NCBI GenBank assembly: GCA_034509425.1
Contig: JAVTVJ010000791.1
Coordinates: 744,001-808,000, forward strand
Source: Eopsaltria australis
Lineage: Eukaryota; Chordata; Aves; Passeriformes; Petroicidae
DNA: 64,000 nucleotides
Reading direction: 5' to 3'
This document shows positions 27,718-41,260 of this stretch, one piece after another; the stretch's first letter is position 1; every line of letters starts with the position of its first letter. Position numbers and translations under genes: made by a program. The notes under the pieces are model-generated. The model was not told where the DNA came from. It was given only the letters and a program-made list of their open reading frames with translations, and ran no database searches.

Positions 27718-28145
27718 TCCAAATGCACTCTCAGTAAACTTGTAGACTTGGATGGGAGTGCTGATCTGCTGGAGGGCAGGAAGGCTCTGCAGAGGGATCT
27801 GGACAGGCTGGATCATGGGCTGAGGCCAATGGTGTGAGGTTCAACAAGGCCCAGTGCTGGCTCCTGCCCTTGGGTCACAACAACCCCAGGCACCACAGGA
27901 TGGGACAGAGTGGCTGCAAAGCTGCCCACAGGGAAAGGAGCTGGGGGTGCTGGTGACAGCAGCTGAACATGAGCCAGGGTGTGCCCAGGTGGCCAAGAAG
28001 GCCAATGGCATCCTGGCCTGGATCAGCAATGGTGTGGCCAGCAGGAGCAGGGCAGGGATTGTCCCCCTGTACTGGGCATTGGTGAGGCCACACCTTGAAT
28101 CCTATGTTCAGCTTTGGCCCACAGGACAGACCTTCTCTCCTCTTT
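27718..28145 (+). mobile_element. CR1 LINE fragment, reverse-transcriptase C-terminal part
   Basis: The + strand matches the CR1 region from CTCTCAGTAAACTTG through CTGGAGGGCAGGAAGGCTCT and GCCCAGGTGGCCAAGAAGGC to GTGAGGCCACACCTTGAATC. The protein reading carries the NGILAWISNGVASRSR-type block in one frame, but flanking frames are broken. It starts immediately after another CR1 tail. Confidence 0.9.
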
Positions 28146-28924
28146 GGGCAAAGAAGGAATGGGTGATGTCATTTTGGTAACACAAATGAGACAATAGTAT
28201 TTTATTCAGTACTGCATTCAGATTAGTCTTAAAAGTCAAAGCAAGACTGTATCAAGAACTTCCTTCTGCACAGCTAAAGGGAATTGCAAGACTATGCACA
28301 GAACAGAGACTTAGCCTACAACTGACCACTATTACAACAAAGTATATTCCCCATGAGGATGCATCAATTTTTACAGAAAATTAAATACTACTACTACTAC
28401 TACTAATAATAATAATAGATAAGGCTCAAATAAGTTTTAAGGAGGTTAACTTAAGCCAGAAAAAATAATTTTACTAGAGTGAGAAGAACCACAAAAAATG
28501 ACTTGAACCTGAACAATTCTTATTATTTAATAAAATAAATGTATGCAACCCCACTTTAAGACTGGGTCCTGATATTCTGGTAATACTGTAAGTTATCCAG
28601 AATATTTGGAACCATGGAAGCTCTAAAGCACATTCATCTGCAGGTTTTCTAAAACAGATCATTTCATTCCACTTACATAGATAACAATTTGCATTGTTTG
28701 GATCTGAGAGTAAGGGGTAGCTTCACAAACTTGATAAACATAAAAATCATCACTGGAGACAGAAAAAAGGAGAAATAAAATTATATTTCCCATAATTTCT
28801 TCTTCAAATACATATGAATCCTAGAAATATCTCTTTAAAAACTACATTTACGTCTTACTTCCTAAGAATTTCACTTTCCACACTGTGCTGTTGCGCATCA
28901 CTGTATTAATGGACAAGACATGTA
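28146..28924. other. intron 10 spacer with a short trinucleotide repeat
   Basis: AT-rich; the only feature is a TAC/TAA microsatellite at 28387-28418 (about six TAC-type units followed by four AAT-type units). Confidence 0.6.
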
Positions 28925-29055
28925 CTTAGGCTCTTAGGGACATATGACTGGCACTTAGGGACACAGTACAGCAGTGGACTTGGGAATCTCAGGCTTATGT
29001 TTGGACTTACTGATTTTAATTGTCTTTCCAACCCCAGTAATTCTGTAATTCCTAA
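28925..29055 (+). mobile_element. CR1 3'-tail remnant
   Basis: The + strand carries CR1 3' untranslated text: AGGGACACAGTACAGCAGTG, then TTGGACTTACTGATTTTAAT, then GTCTTTCCAACC and a degraded ATTCTGT tail. No coding part. Confidence 0.75.
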
Positions 29056-31894
29056 TTAACAGTTTCAACATTTGTTATAAAATTTCAAAAAATTACGCAT
29101 CGCTGTAAATATGAACTACTGTAAAGATGAACTGTCTTTGAAAATTCCAATCTTCTGTACACATTAAAATATTTCAAGAATGACAAAACATTTTAAATCA
29201 CCGGTATTTTGGAGCACGCATTTGTATAACATTATATGAATCACAAACGCACTTAAATAAAGCTGAGTATCTTCTGAGTAGGCTAGCAGGACCTGATCAA
29301 ACAATTACGGCACCAATGCTTATCTACAGGTAGCCCGAATGTAAGAAATACTCAAAGATACAAAGGTATGAAATACGAACATACTATTTAGCCTTTTAGG
29401 ATACAAATTTCAGTAGGAGCACTGGAAACACATTTATTTAATAAACATTACAAAACTCCTTGTAAGGATTAGATAATGCCTTGAATGTTCTAATATCAAA
29501 AAAGTAACATGAAAGCAGAGAGACAGAAATAGAACCTCATTATTTTTAATTGTTTCAAGAATTATGAAAACAGAACAAACAAGTAAGGTTTATTCCTACT
29601 TCCCAATAGATACTAGTGGAAAAATTGGCTAGCAAGTGAGAATTCTGCTGAGCAACACATGAAGTTTAATACAGCTTTTCCCACCCCGAGTCCTTAGGGC
29701 TTTTTGTACTGTCATAGTTTATCAGCAAGTTATTTCCATGAACAGGAGACAACATTGTCACTTAATCTTAGCAGGCATTCTTGCTGATCCTCTAGCCAGA
29801 GGGTTCTAATGTTAATAGAACAATAGCCACCATTCAAAACCATCCTTTTCTGCCAACAGCCTGCAACTACCATTTCATCAGTCAATGAAAAAAAAACAAC
29901 AATGAGCCTAAAGGTTACTGGGCAGTAAATTTGTGGAGGAAATGCTTGAATGAAAACAGACACCCATGAATGCATTTTTCCCTCACCAATATTCTACCAC
30001 CTTACTGATGACACAGTTTTGAAAAGATCTGCTTAATCCTTTAAACTTACCATCAGAAAATGGCTACAACTACAACTCTAAAGCCTTGCTATAACCTTGT
30101 AATAACACATTTGCCATGGACAGACTGCAGATAAAATTTTGCAGATGCAAAATAGCAAGTACTTTTATGCCTTTGAACAAGTTAAGCTATTTATTTTTGT
30201 CTGTCCACTGGAACTGTCACAGGAGAAATTTCTAACCATACAAACTAGACAGGATTTGAGGGACAGCCCCTAAAACTGACCTGGAGAGGAATATAGATTA
30301 CGTGATTAAAAAATTGTCTCTGATTAAGGATGGTCATATTATTTGGCTAATTTTTTTTAAGATTTGCCAAACAAAAGTCAGATTCTAATAGATAATAACT
30401 CTTCAAAAGTATCACTGATTTGATTTATACAAAAAACAATATAAATACTGTTTTCTTCATAGGTGTATTTTTTTTCAAAGAACTCACATTCAGTTATACA
30501 GGAAGGATATATGACAGTGCATTAATAATACCCTAAAACCTGTTAACATTCCAACAGCTACGGCTCTTTTTTCTGGGCAGAGGTGTTATTAAAAAAATCC
30601 AACAGCTTCACTTAAAAGGACTGTTTTCACTGGATCATGCACTTGTTTTTAAAAATAAAAATTGGTTTTTAATTCAATTTTTAAGCTTTTAAACAAATTG
30701 AAGATTATTGTCAAATTTAATTCAATTACTTTTTCCACTAAAAACAATTATCCTCATAGACAGTATCCTCACTATGAAATAGAAGGGATACCATGACATA
30801 AAAAAATACAGCTATTGTAAGTAGATGAAGGTTTACTTTTCATTTAAGCACTTATTTTTTTAGATGAGAAAAACATACTACATTGATGAAAGGTAGCTTT
30901 AACTCAGTAACTTTAACTTCAAACATATAAAGCTGACAAAATATTTCACATTTTAGATGGCTGAAGGGATCTGGTTTTTTTGGACATTTTAACAAAATGG
31001 CTAGTTTCAGATACCTTATTTTGTAATCAAAATAGATAGCAACCTGAATAGAACTAAGAAACAGTAAGGTAGCTTTTTGTCTTAGGCAACAGTGAATGAA
31101 CACTAAATTGCTCAGTGTTGAATTGTAAGAAGAAAATGAACACATAAAGCATCTACAAAATAATCTAAAACCTCCATCATATTTTCATTATAAAAATAAC
31201 AAAATGAATATTTTGTCAGAATACTCCAAAGTACACTGTAATTAATATCCCAGTAAGTCTTGAAGAAGTTGTGAGTTTGAATGCTTCACAGATAATATGA
31301 ATTAAAAATCAAAATTCAAAAAATGAAAATATGAAACTGTAGTTCAGAATAAGCTGAACACATTAAGTCCATCTTTTTCTGGAGGCAATTATGCAACCGC
31401 TGACCTGAATTCATGCTTATAGATGTTTTTTTCCATTTTGTGTTCTAGTCACTGAACAACCTATTGTTTAAGAATTCCATCTTATAGTGGGGAAAATATA
31501 TCCATAAAATTAGCTTGGACCCTATCTCATACCACAGCAAAAGTAGCATGAATACTTCACTATCATCTATCCCATCTACAGTGAACTGCAATATGCATGT
31601 ACTTAAAATTAGAATACTACCATAATGTCACTTCTGTGACAATGACATGCTATACATAGTCAGTACTATTTCTTGACAAATTATTTCCCAAATAATGAAA
31701 CATGAACACTGTACTAGGTTAGTATTTAATCCACATGCATTCAGAAATACTCTCCAACCAATATACCAACAACAACTTTCAAAGTAGATGTTGTGATGTC
31801 GCAATCAATATTCATATGTTAATTCAATCATGAAAACCCTACCAACTTACACCTTCTCTGAAAAAACATGATTCCTGTGCTATGAGATGTCAGG
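29056..31894. other. intron 10 stretch without recognised features
   Basis: About 2.8 kb of AT-rich sequence in which I recognise neither genes nor repeats. Confidence 0.55.
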
Positions 31895-32866
31895 AGAGCA
31901 GCCCCAATAAGAACGACCTGGAGATCTCCTGGATAAAATACTGGGTATGACCCAGCAACGTGTGGTTGGAGCCCAAACAGTCAACCATATCCTGGGCTGC
32001 ATCCAGAACAGTGTGGGCAGCAGGGCCAGGGAGGGGATTCTGCCCCTCTACTCTGCTCTGGTGAGACCCCACCTGCAGTGCTGCATCAGCTCTGGGATCC
32101 CAGCACAGGAAGGACATGGAACTGCTGCTGAAGAGACCCACAAAAATGGTCAGAGGATTGGAACATCTACCCAATGAGAGGAGGCTTAAAAAGTTGAGCT
32201 TGTTAAGAGAAAGAGAAGAGAAAGAGAAGAGAAAGAGAAGAGAAAGAGAAGAGAAAGAGAAGAGAAAGAGAAGAGAAAGAGAAGAGAAAGAGAAGAGAAA
32301 GAGAAGAGAAAGAAAAGAGAAAGAGAAGAGAAAGAAAAGAGAAAGAAAAGAGAAAGAGAAGAGAAAGAGAAGAGAAAGAGAAGAGAAAGAGAAGAGAAAG
32401 AGAAGAGAAAGAGAAGAGAAAGAGAAGAGAAAGAGAAGAGAAAGAGAAGAGAAAGAGAAGAGAAAGAGAAGAGAAAGAGAAGAGAAAGAGAAGAGAAAGA
32501 GAAGAGAAGGCTCTGGGATAACCTTACTGCAGCCTTTCAGTACCTAAAGGGGTCTATAAGAAAGATGGAGATAGTGTTTTTACAGCAGGACCTGTTGGGA
32601 CAGTGGTAATGGATTTAAACTAAAAGAGTGTAGCTTCAGACTAGATGTAAGGAAGACATTTTTTATAATGGGGTAGTAAAACACTGGAACAGGCTGCCCA
32701 GAAAAGTGGTGGATATCCCATCCCCAGGGTTCATTCAAGGTCAAGCTGGACAGGGCTCTAAGCAAAATAATATGGTGGAAGATATCCCAGTCCACTGCAG
32801 GAGTGTTAGATTAGGTGACCTTGTTAAGTCTTTTTCAACCTACCCTACAATTTTATGATTCTCTGG
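31895..32866 (+). mobile_element. CR1 LINE 3' fragment split by an 11-bp minisatellite
   Basis: CR1 sequence in + orientation: the reverse-transcriptase C-terminal part (31895-32200), then the minisatellite, then the 3' part (32510-32866) with GGAACAGGCTGCCCAGAAAA and a tail ending near TTTATGATTCT. The CR1 text on both sides of the repeat is continuous, so the repeat grew inside the element. It is antisense to CWC27 and coding-dead. Confidence 0.9.
32205..32509. repeat. 11-bp purine minisatellite, about 27-28 copies
   Basis: Units of AGAAAGAGAAG repeat over about 305 bp. Three units near 32300-32350 carry the same G-to-A change (AGAAAGAAAAG), and the rest look identical. Because 11 is not a multiple of 3, the frame cycles every 33 bp and gives a Lys/Arg/Glu-rich 143-codon open frame (32116-32547) that is not a gene. 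The strand is pure purine, so triplex or slipped structures are possible. Confidence 0.95.
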
Positions 32867-32871
32867 TATCA

Positions 32872-35800
32872 TAACTTTTAGCAAGACTATTCGTATTTAA
32901 TAAAAATGTTACAGGAGATGTTTCAGTTAAGTAAACTTATTCAAATTATTTAAACAAAAATAGCAACTTCCTTATTATACAATGTGCAAAAAAAGACAAA
33001 GACAAATTCTACTGCCCAAGACACTTAGATGTACTTTCAAAATTCAGGTACAGTACCAACATATGTAGAAAGTATTTTCCAGATTTATTGTAAGATTCAA
33101 ACTATTTAACTAGATAAAAAGCACACTGGACTCAAAAGACAGTTTATATGCTATATAAATAGCACCAACACAATTACTCATATATAATAACTATACTGAA
33201 AATTCAGTCTCACCAGATATGATTGCATGATAAAAGGAAGCACAATGACAAGCACCTGGAACTGCTGAGGACCCAAACTCTATAGCATGAAGGGGAGAGC
33301 AAAATACCAACAAATACATTTGCATGCATGTGTACATATAGATCTCTAGACATATTTCACTGGATGCATATTAATTTCACACTGGTATTTTAAAAAACAC
33401 AACAAATTCGAACTTTCAGAAGAACAAAGTTGTAAAGAATCTTTCATTGCAAAAGAGAAACCTACAAATTAATACATCCTTAAAAAAATCCCAGTGTTCT
33501 TAACTAAGCATTGCCTTGAAGGAAAAGATCCACAGACTTTATTTTCTAGTTATCTACACCATTCCCATTTTGAGAAGCTCACGTCATGATCTGAAAAGTG
33601 ACAATCTGAATTTAACGAGCATGACAGGTTGCCAAACTAAGATTACCTCTAACAATGCTTCATAGTGCACCAGACTCTCTCCTGCTGACCTTTCCACACG
33701 TGGTTCAGAGACCACTGGATTAGAGCTGTTAACAAATCACAGGTGCAGCCAATTATCCAAGAAATGACGTAACAATGACTTCCAGTCTTAAGCATGAGGC
33801 TTGTTCAGCAAATAATGCTTTTCCATCAATGAGCTCAGTATGGCTGCTTATCAGCCAAACTTAAGAAGAACTTCAAAAGGTCTGCACTGCTGATACACTT
33901 CTCATTAAAAAGTGATTTTATTGTGAAATTATCCAACTGTGACTATGGTATGCTTTGCTGTTCTCTAACTTGGGAAGTTGTCAAACAATGTGCATTAACC
34001 TTTTTACCGAGAGGATCATGGATTTCCAGGTGCACAGTGAGCCAAAATGAGAACTAATGGAAATGGTGGTAAGAATTACATTGTTGAATTTATTGTGGTG
34101 TTTTGCCTGTTTGTGTCTTAATAATGAATTAATTTTTTTGGTTGGTTGGTTTTGTTAATTGCCTCCCCACTCCAGTTCTCCCACGTGAGTATGTCTCAGT
34201 ACGTTCCACATTCTGGAGGTTTACAGACACTATGGAGAAATAGCTGGGTGCAGCCCACATTTTGCAGGACTCAATAAGCCATGCTAACTCTACACACCAC
34301 CACGTGGTCCAAACCAATCAACTCCACTGCTCTAAGAACATGCGCAAGAACACACAAGGTGTCTCTACATGTCATTTGGTAGGCTGGGAATGACTTTAAG
34401 ACTTTCATTCTACATTGAAGCAACATGGTATATACACAACTTTTAAAACTGAGTTCTCCTTGCAGACAGTTCAGCCACACTTCTTTAGCAACGCACAACA
34501 TGCACTAGAAGTCAGACTAACTTCTCACTAACTTTTGCAGCAATGTGTCTTTCTTTTGTAATATCCCTTAGCTAGAAATGAGCAGACAAGAATAATACAG
34601 CATAACAGCATTCCACATTATTCTCTCCTACTCACTTTTTTGTGATCTCTGATCCCTCAAAGCATTCCCTAATTTACTGGAAAGGGAAGGGGCAGTGCCA
34701 CTAATGTCAGAGCTCTGAGACCCAGGAGAACTAGAAAACATGTCACGGGGAAACTAGCAAACTGTAAAACCAAAATTCACATGCTGTAGCCAGCTCTATG
34801 AAATTGTGTATTCTAAACTGCTGGTCCCACTGCCATTAATTGTGCTACTTGTATTTCCAGAGTTATTTCCTCATGCCAGATGTTGTAACATCCTAATAAC
34901 CCCTCAGAGTAACAACCATTCCGTAGTGTTAGTCCAAACCTTTTACACCTTCTTGGCAAAAAAGGCAGTCTCTACAAAATGCCATGCCCTACAGAAACTA
35001 GCAATACTTGCCCCATTTATTAGTAAAGGTATCTTGGGTTTAGGACAACAGTAATCTCCAGGAGAATAAGGAGAAACTACATAAATTCACCAAATCAGTT
35101 TTCTGTTAGGTGTTCATTCATAGACACACATATTTACAATTTTGACATACTAAAATACAAAAAACCTCCACATTACTTTCTAGTAAAAATTTTATTTAAA
35201 AAGATGCCATAAACATATGATATTTGGCTTGACACTTTGATTTTATCAGTATCTTGAATATTATACTCAAGATCCAGGAAAATACAAAGAATTAATAACC
35301 GTACAGAATAAAGGGTGAAGCTAGTTATTCGTAACTTGCTGCCAAAGGCCTGAACCAAAAAATTGGTACCATACAGGAAAAAAAAAGTTTTAACTTGACC
35401 TCAGATGTTCTTTCACAAGGTAAAAATATTTTTACATAGAAAGCTGATAGTTAAACAACCACTGTCCATTTATTTATGACAGCAGACACAGCTGAAGATA
35501 CACAATCATCTTTGAGCACATACAGAAATCCCCCCTACATTATTATTGTTTTATGTTAGGGATTAAAATCTAAAAAAAAAGGAAAAGGACTTGCAATGTA
35601 GAGAAGGAAAAAAACAAGATTCAATAGCTCCTTCTGTTCATGGATCAGAGAAAGCCAGATATTATACCTGATGATGACATATTTTTCTGTCTTCTTGAAT
35701 TATCCCAAAAAATAAAGAAAAGCAACTAAAAATAATCATCAGAGGAAAAAAAGCAACATGGTCATGCAGTTTGCTTCCAAGTGTTTTTTAGAAGTTGCTT

Positions 35801-38800
35801 AAAGAGATTTTTGAGCCATGAGGAATGCTGGTTGTGAATAAAATGGGAGGAAAAATCTAGAGAACCAGGGGGTGAAAGAAGAAGTGGAAACAGTAGTGCT
35901 ATATCATTCTTTACAAGGAGAAAATATAACTCAGATAATTATATGCCTGAGATTGATAAAGTGCACTTGAGCAAAAATAACAGAACCATAACTTAAGAGT
36001 CATGAAAAAATATTTCTACTACTTTTGGACATAAAGAAAAGATAGACTATCAAACAACCTTGTGTGAAGGAAGAAAATACAGCACAATATATGATGAAGC
36101 TGACATATAGCAAAAGTTGGAGAGAACTGTAAAATGCCACAAAAGAAGGTTAATGCTCAATTTACCTGATGAAGCAAAGTCCAAGTGAGATTTGGTACAA
36201 TTTGCAAATGAATATATGCTAACAGAAGGCTAGCAGGTGAGTGAAAAAGGGTCCAAGAAGAGCCACAAGGCACACTGAAAAGCAGTAGCATTTTTATTTA
36301 CTTAATAAGAAAAGCAACTAACAAAGTAAATTTTTGTGGGATATATTCTCTACATTAAAATGGGATTTTTCTATACCAAAAGATAAGAATGCGATAAAAG
36401 AATTTAAGAGTCTTGTGTGCTCTATAAGGTAAAACACTGGATGAAATGATCTTAGCAGCCTTTTCTGCCTTAACCTCTCAAGGTTCAGGCTTTTTGGATG
36501 TTTTCCATTTTCATTAGATAAACAGCTTCTTCTCATTAGAAGCAGATATACCCTTATAAGGATTCAAGTTGGGTTCCCTTTATTCACGTTCACACAGATT
36601 TTATTCAACCCCTACAAACCTATCCATTCTGTGATTCAGCTCAGGAAGTTTCATAATTTATTTTGTTTCACCATTATAAAATTATCAGCAATTAACTACT
36701 AATTATCAGAAATGTAACAACTTTTTAAACAATAACTGAATTCCCTTTTTATTTACAAACCATTTTTCATTGTAAAGATTCCACAACCAGAATCTGATAA
36801 CCAACATCACTTGTTCTACACTATATCAAAAATAATTATTACCTGCTTGCTCTGTAGAAAGGCATGTAAAAATAATAAAAATATTGAATTGTAATATGGA
36901 TTGACTGTCTAGAGTTAAACAGCAAATATGATGTTTAAAAAAAATGTTTGAACATAGTCCAGTCATCCTTCACTGCAGTACTACTTTAAGATATACTGCT
37001 CATATTTACAGAAAATGTATTCTATAATAGAACGAAAACCCTCAAAAAGTCTCTTCCCATGCTACTCAACTCTGCTGAAACAAAGAAAGGAAATGGAGCA
37101 TGAACATTTAGCAATTAAAAAGTACATGGCTATACCACTGCTAAATCCATCTTGTTATGTTACAAGAAAAAAAAAATCACATGTGCAGCTAAACAACTGA
37201 GAACGCTCCAACTCTTTGAAATGGTATCTTACCCACTCTATGGTGCTAACAATTCACTGTATAATAAGGATTACACGTTCTCACCTTCCATCACGCTAAC
37301 TGCATTTTCACGGGTCATATACGCATCCTTTTTTCCAGGTGACTAGACAAATGCACACACAAACTTCACCTAAAAATACACTGAGTCTTGCCAAGTAGCA
37401 GCAGGATGAAATATACCACAGTAACAATCCCGTCTTTGTCCCAGCCTAACACTCTACCTATTAACATGCTTTGATGCTTAGCCAAGAAAAATCTCAGTGC
37501 TGGGATTCTGGGTTTTGTGCCCAAACAATCTGGGCTTGTGTTTAATATAGTATAGTCTGCTTTTAAGTTACTGCCAATCATTAACTCTACAAAGAGTATG
37601 TCTGGGATCATTTTTTCTTTACAATGAATGTTCTTAAGGTAAAGAAAGCTGAAAAATTTACATTATTTTGAAAAGAATAAGTGGATCGTGCAATCCTTAG
37701 CACTAAGAAAATAGTCTTATTCAGAACATAAATGTATTTCTAAAAACAGTTCAGAAATAATCTTTGTTTTCTGTATGTCAGTAATATGTGTCCAAAATAT
37801 TGAATTTTTTGAACAAAATATAAAAATGCAAATTGAAAGAAACACACTAGTTTCTTAAACTTGCAAAAAACTTAAAAATTCATTTTTACCAAAGGAAAAC
37901 TAGATAATTGTTTTCAGTTTCTTAAACAATTACACAGGGAATATCATCAGTCAAAAAATAACTTAGAATATATTAAAGAAAAATGGTTAAAATATGAAAC
38001 ATTACACACACCTAAACCAAATCTTATTGCTATCCTTACAAAAAAAAGAGACTGAAGTGAGTAATCCCTCATACACTGAGGAAAAGAAGTATGTAAAGCA
38101 AAAGAAAATATCAATTAAGTGTACTTTTAAAGCATTAATGCTATGACATTAGTGGAGAAGATGAGAAAAAAACTAGTAACAAAACGACTTGATAAAACAT
38201 ATAAAGATTAAAACAAGAGTAAATATTTACTGCTGGGGTACTGCTGGGGTTCTAACCCCAGCAAGAGGCTGTTCCCACTTCACTGGTACCTTTTATACAG
38301 CATGCTGCGGACAGAACGTCATGCCCACCTTCTATAGCACTAAAACTTGCTTAGAAGTCTCTTGTCTATGGCAGCTTACTTCTGGCTTTGATTTTGTAGC
38401 TGACTTCTTAAAATTCGATTTACTGAGGTTGTATAAGCAATCTATTTTACAGAGAACTCAACAAGCAACTATAGTACTCTAGTTGTGTAAAAACTGGCAA
38501 GAAAGCCAGGCCAAGTGAACAGGAACAGAAGACAACAACCTCTTGAGAAAGTTTTTAAAAAAAGGTTACTCAATCCCAAAGGTAAGGATTTTTTCTGTCT
38601 TTCCAGCCAAAATACTCCTTTTTCTCCTTTATCTCCATATCATAAAATGATTGTCAATTCCAGTCCAAAGGAACTTCATCGATTCTCAGGCTTATTTATG
38701 AATTTTTGTTTACATTAATAGTGTCAATGCAATCATTGAGTCATGTAGACATCTGCAGAAGTGAGCAATTTCCATATGACTGTGAATAAATAGCAATTTA

Positions 38801-40884
38801 CAAATTAGCAATTTAATTTCAAATCCTTATTTAATTTCTATGCTATGACAAGTCACTTAAAGCACACAAAATACACATGAATTAATGTAGAAGCCTATCA
38901 AAATAAACATCTGACATGTAGGTAAGTATGACTGTAAGAATATATGACCTGTGGGTGACTGTGTATGATAGAATTACAAAATCAGGATGTCAATAACAAA
39001 CCAAAATACTCTGAAAACATTTCCCTTCTTTCAGACTTAAAATACATATAACTAAGTCTCTTCCTTTTTTCTCTTTACATCTACAGTGACTTGGTTTGGG
39101 TGTGCGATTTTTCTAGTTTAACATCAGCCATAAAATCAAGATCAAGCAAGGCACCATAAAAGTATCTAACATTTTGTTTTTCTGGGATCTAGTGTAGAAA
39201 GACATCTTCACAGAAGCCAAAGAACTCCCAAACAGAAACAAACAGAAAGTCCAGTTTATAAATTACAAATATGTGGAAGTTTGAATGTTTATACTTTGTG
39301 AAAGGCAGAAGCTTAGAACAGCTACTACATTAACACACTAGGTTTTAAAAAAATAAATAAAAAAAAGTTCATCTTTCAGGTTACTTCCATTCTCACTGTT
39401 TTTGATACATACCCAATAAATTCCCACCAGTTAGTGTCTGTGCTTCTTCTTAACACCACAGGAGAAAACAAAAAGTTTTCAGGTAGCTTCAGCTTATGCA
39501 TACCTGCATATCATTGCTGTGCCAATAAAACACAAGACATAATTCTCTTGGGTAAAACAATTTTAAATATATTTAGAATTCAGGAGAGCCTCATCTGCAA
39601 ACCACTGGAGGCATGTGTCATTTTATCGACGTTATTTCTGACATAAACTCCAAAACTGCTCAAAGGTAGTGCCTCACTTGTGGTCTGAGTACAAGCCGAG
39701 TTTGGCATCTGTGAGGCAAGGACTGCATCTCGAAGCACATGTAACTACAGCATAAAACCTGGAAAATATGTTCATCTTGACAACTGGCAGATGCTATCTA
39801 TACTCTTATGCTCTAAAGCCAATTCATTAATAATGGAATAACTTCATTACTTCCTCACAGGTAATAATCCAAACTCTACTTCTTAACTGGGGCTGAGTCC
39901 CATCCAGATTTCCATGAAGTGCTTCTCTAGTGAAAGAGCACTGTCCTGATATACACTGAAAATATTTAGGTAGCTACTACCTGCATAATACAGAAATTTT
40001 ATCTCCTACAACCGTGACAGGTTTTCACAGCCAAGTTCACATGCTTGAATTAATATCTTCCCAAGAATGCACATGATGAACAAGAAAAACTGTCTAATTC
40101 AGCAAGTGTTCTTGATGTGCTGCATCTAAGGCAAATGACTACCCTAATGATATTCTGCTTGGAAACAGTTCAATCAAGATACAGTAAAACAGAAAGACTA
40201 AAATACTGCCATACTGTTCTGTGTATCAGCACATTTCATATATGTAGTACTTCTCCAAGTAGCTTTTCAAACAACAATTCAAACCAAGAGTGAAAGAACA
40301 GAAATAGAAATCAATTAACCAGTGAAGAACAACAAATAGAACACTTAGAACAGTCTTAAATATATTTAGTGTAATAAAGGCCACTGAAAGTTAGGATTTA
40401 AGATAAACATTTCAATACCCTGAACTGAAACATGATGAGTAGCTAAGATTTGTTTACTTGCTCTCTTGAAATTCAGCATTATATAAGCTTTTGCACTTTA
40501 CCTTTACTTTTTTGCACTAACACAAATATTGGTTAGAATTTTATTCAATATTATTTTAAATTATTTCAGTATGTGATTAAATAGCTACTTTTGCATAAAG
40601 CTGAAATTTATCAATTTAATATATAAATTCCTTAAAATTGTTTAACACTTTGGCCACTTATTTTAGTGTCAAAATGACCTGCTTCAAGTTAAAATTAAAC
40701 AACACAAGCTGTTTTACCAGTTTATTACTAATGATGGCTCCTAGTTTTAAAAGAACACCCATACAAATGGAGCATAATAAACACAGAGTGAACAAATCAT
40801 TTGTGAAATACAACTTAGGATTTTAAATAAAATAGAAGTGTTTACAATTTCCCCATGAAGCACAAGCATTAGCTTTTAACAAGA
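32872..40884. other. intron 10 stretch without recognised genes
   Basis: Eight kilobases of AT-rich sequence. It holds the palindrome at 38231-38263 and a possible, very diverged LINE tail near 36425-36495. None of the small open frames shows a known domain. Confidence 0.6.
38231..38263. repeat. direct repeat followed by a 10-bp-arm palindrome
   Basis: TGCTGGGGTA (38231-38240) is followed by the nearly identical TGCTGGGGTT (38242-38251), a CT spacer and the exact reverse complement AACCCCAGCA (38254-38263). It could fold into a GC-rich hairpin with a 2-nt spacer on either strand. Confidence 0.75.
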
Positions 40885-41166
40885 GATACAGAACCATGGA
40901 GTGGTTTGGGTTGGAAGAAGATTCAAGAGGAAGAATCTTAGAATGGCTTGGGTTGGATGGGATGGTTAAAAGCTTTTGCATCCAAGCCCCTGTAATGTGC
41001 AGGGACATCTTCAACTAGATCAGGTTGCTTAGAGCTCTGTCCTGCCAGACCTTGAACGAACTGCATGAGTGGAGCATACATCACCTCTCTGGGCAACCAG
41101 TTCAGCATTTCACCAACCTCATTGCAAAAAAATATCTTTGTTATATCTAATCTAAATCAACCTTTT

Positions 41167-41260
<94 letters not shown>

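Noticed and set aside
32205..32509. Array resembling a CRISPR at first sight
   Set aside because: Contiguous 11-bp units without spacers, in a vertebrate genome.
32116..32547. 143-codon + frame rich in Lys, Arg and Glu, resembling a coiled-coil protein
   Set aside because: It is the translation of the 11-bp minisatellite inside CR1; the frame stays open only because the repeat contains no stop in any phase.
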